In this document: positions 63,464-64,000 of the stretch, one piece after another
How positions within the stretch are numbered: position 1 is the first letter of the stretch
Layout of the letters: each line of letters starts with the position of its first letter
NCBI RefSeq assembly: GCF_003353055.1
Contig: NZ_QKWJ01000003.1
Location: 233,543-297,542 of the forward strand
Length of the DNA: 64,000 nt
DNA from: Cupriavidus lacunae
GTDB taxonomy: Bacteria; Pseudomonadota; Gammaproteobacteria; Burkholderiales; Burkholderiaceae
Reading direction: 5' to 3'
Made by a program: the position numbers and the translations under genes
The notes under the pieces: model-generated
Told to the model about the DNA's origin: nothing
Database searches by the model: none
Seen by the model: the letters and a program-made list of their open reading frames with translations, nothing else

Positions 63464-63579
63464 TGTCATGCGGCGTTCATTGCGCTGCCACGGGGCCGTC
63501 ACATTGGCGGCCTATGCTTCGGTGGCGGCTGCGGCATTGGCAGGTGCCCGCCGTGTGTATCAATCTTCGTGGTAATTGA

Positions 63580-63609
63580 CGGCCCCGCGTATGCGGGGCG
63601 TTTTTTTTG
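63580..63609 (+). terminator. Terminator after dctD
   Basis: Perfect stem GCCCCGC/GCGGGGC with a GTAT loop and an eight-base T-run, 117 bases after the dctD stop. Confidence 0.94.
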
Positions 63610-63741
63610 GTTCTTCGAAGAATTCCGTGGGCTGTTTCGCTGGCGTGGCCGGGGGGCTTCCTGCTCGGTGGCTTGGTTATGTAGGTCGGGTTCGATGTTG
63701 TCGTAGGTTTGACGGCCTGGTTCCGCCCAGCTGGGCGGGTC

Positions 63742-63766
63742 ACTTTTTGTCCGAGCGACAAAAAGT
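63742..63766. repeat. Perfect inverted repeat ACTTTTTGTC/GACAAAAAGT
   Basis: Ten-base arms around CGAGC in the 465-base gap after dctD. I recall this sequence type as a common dispersed intergenic repeat in Burkholderiales genomes; it could also act as a bidirectional terminator. The surrounding sequence is otherwise gene-free. Confidence 0.65.
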
Positions 63767-63875
63767 AACCAAAAAGCGCGTCGCCTCAGGCGGCTGGCCA
63801 CCAATTTGGTGGTGGGGGTGGTTCGGGCGGCGGTGATTTCCGTTCGATGTGGTCGGTGGTTCGGGCCTGCTACGC

Positions 63876-64000
63876 GAGCCTGTACGGGATTTTGTGTGTA
63901 GGGCATAACATGTCGACAAGGAGCATGTATGCCACGCAAACCAAAAGCCACACCCCGGGACCTTCCGAGCATCCCCAAGGAGCTAATTGATCAGCTCGTC
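63876..64000 (+). mobile_element. Left end of an IS256-type insertion sequence, truncated by the window
   Basis: A likely terminal inverted repeat starts near 63876 (GAGCCTGTACGGGATTTTGT), about 50 bases before a transposase gene. The right end is outside the window, so the repeat boundary and target duplication cannot be verified. Confidence 0.6.
63929..64000 (+). CDS. IS256-family transposase, N-terminus only
   Basis: Only the first 24 codons are visible: MPRKPKATPRDLPSIPKEL followed by IDQLV, which resembles the start of mutator-type (IS256 family) DDE transposases from beta-proteobacteria. AAGGAG precedes the ATG at 63929; another ATG lies four bases upstream out of frame. The catalytic DDE residues are beyond the window edge, so the family call is provisional. 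Confidence 0.6.
   Translation, partial: MPRKPKATPRDLPSIPKELIDQLV

Noticed and set aside
63499..63978. A 159-codon minus-strand frame across the gap after dctD
   Set aside because: It runs through a terminator, a dispersed repeat and the transposase start. Proteins of this kind are often predicted falsely from this repeat.

Overview
The window is 64 kb of GC-rich chromosomal DNA from a beta-proteobacterium of the Burkholderiales, most likely Cupriavidus or a close Ralstonia-type relative. This rests on gene content and order: an aa3 oxidase cluster with a cytochrome-c-fused subunit II, a GshA-type glutamate-cysteine ligase beside gshB and ptsN-like/ptsH/ptsI, a porin-glnK-amtB set, and a nag PTS cluster. 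It is mainly core metabolism. No tRNA, rRNA, CRISPR array or prophage was recognised. The only mobile DNA is the start of an IS256-type element at the right edge.

Left region (1-13.2 kb). The window opens inside a ybiB-like gene, then a pirin, then rpoH preceded by a perfect CIRCE operator. A large minus-strand respiratory block follows. It encodes cytochrome c oxidase subunits II, I and III (ctaC, ctaD, ctaE), the copper and assembly factors ctaG, surf1, a Sco-like protein and sco1, the haem A/O enzymes ctaA and ctaB, and three small membrane proteins.

Middle-left (13.5-29 kb). Housekeeping genes: bioC and comF (head-to-head overlap), trmL, a Bug-type binding protein, gpsA, secB, grxC, a rhodanese, gpmA, a ctpA-like protease, moeB/thiF, selU-selD, bfr-bfd with a Fur box, and the EIIA-HPr-EI phosphotransfer genes.

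Middle (29-37 kb). gshA-gshB, a strong candidate for an unannotated small RNA, and a porin-glnK-amtB operon behind a textbook sigma-54 promoter. Then come ubiK and a comM/yifB gene broken by a frameshift.

Middle-right (37-48.4 kb). zwf-pgi and a complete N-acetylglucosamine module: porin, EIICB permease, EIIA-HPr-EI fusion, deacetylase, deaminase and a divergent GntR regulator. The EI part of the fusion is interrupted by a 2-base frameshift.

Right region (49-64 kb). A LysE exporter, two thiol-redox proteins, a UvrD-like helicase, an RlmI-like methyltransferase, dacC with a DUF493 gene, a hydrolase and a ferredoxin. It ends with dctA-dctB-dctD, whose promoter region shows a sigma-54 promoter, an IHF-type site and upstream inverted repeats. 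The most useful leads are the candidate small RNA near 31.7 kb, the two sigma-54 control regions, the two 2-base frameshifts, and a pair of REP-like hairpin repeats.
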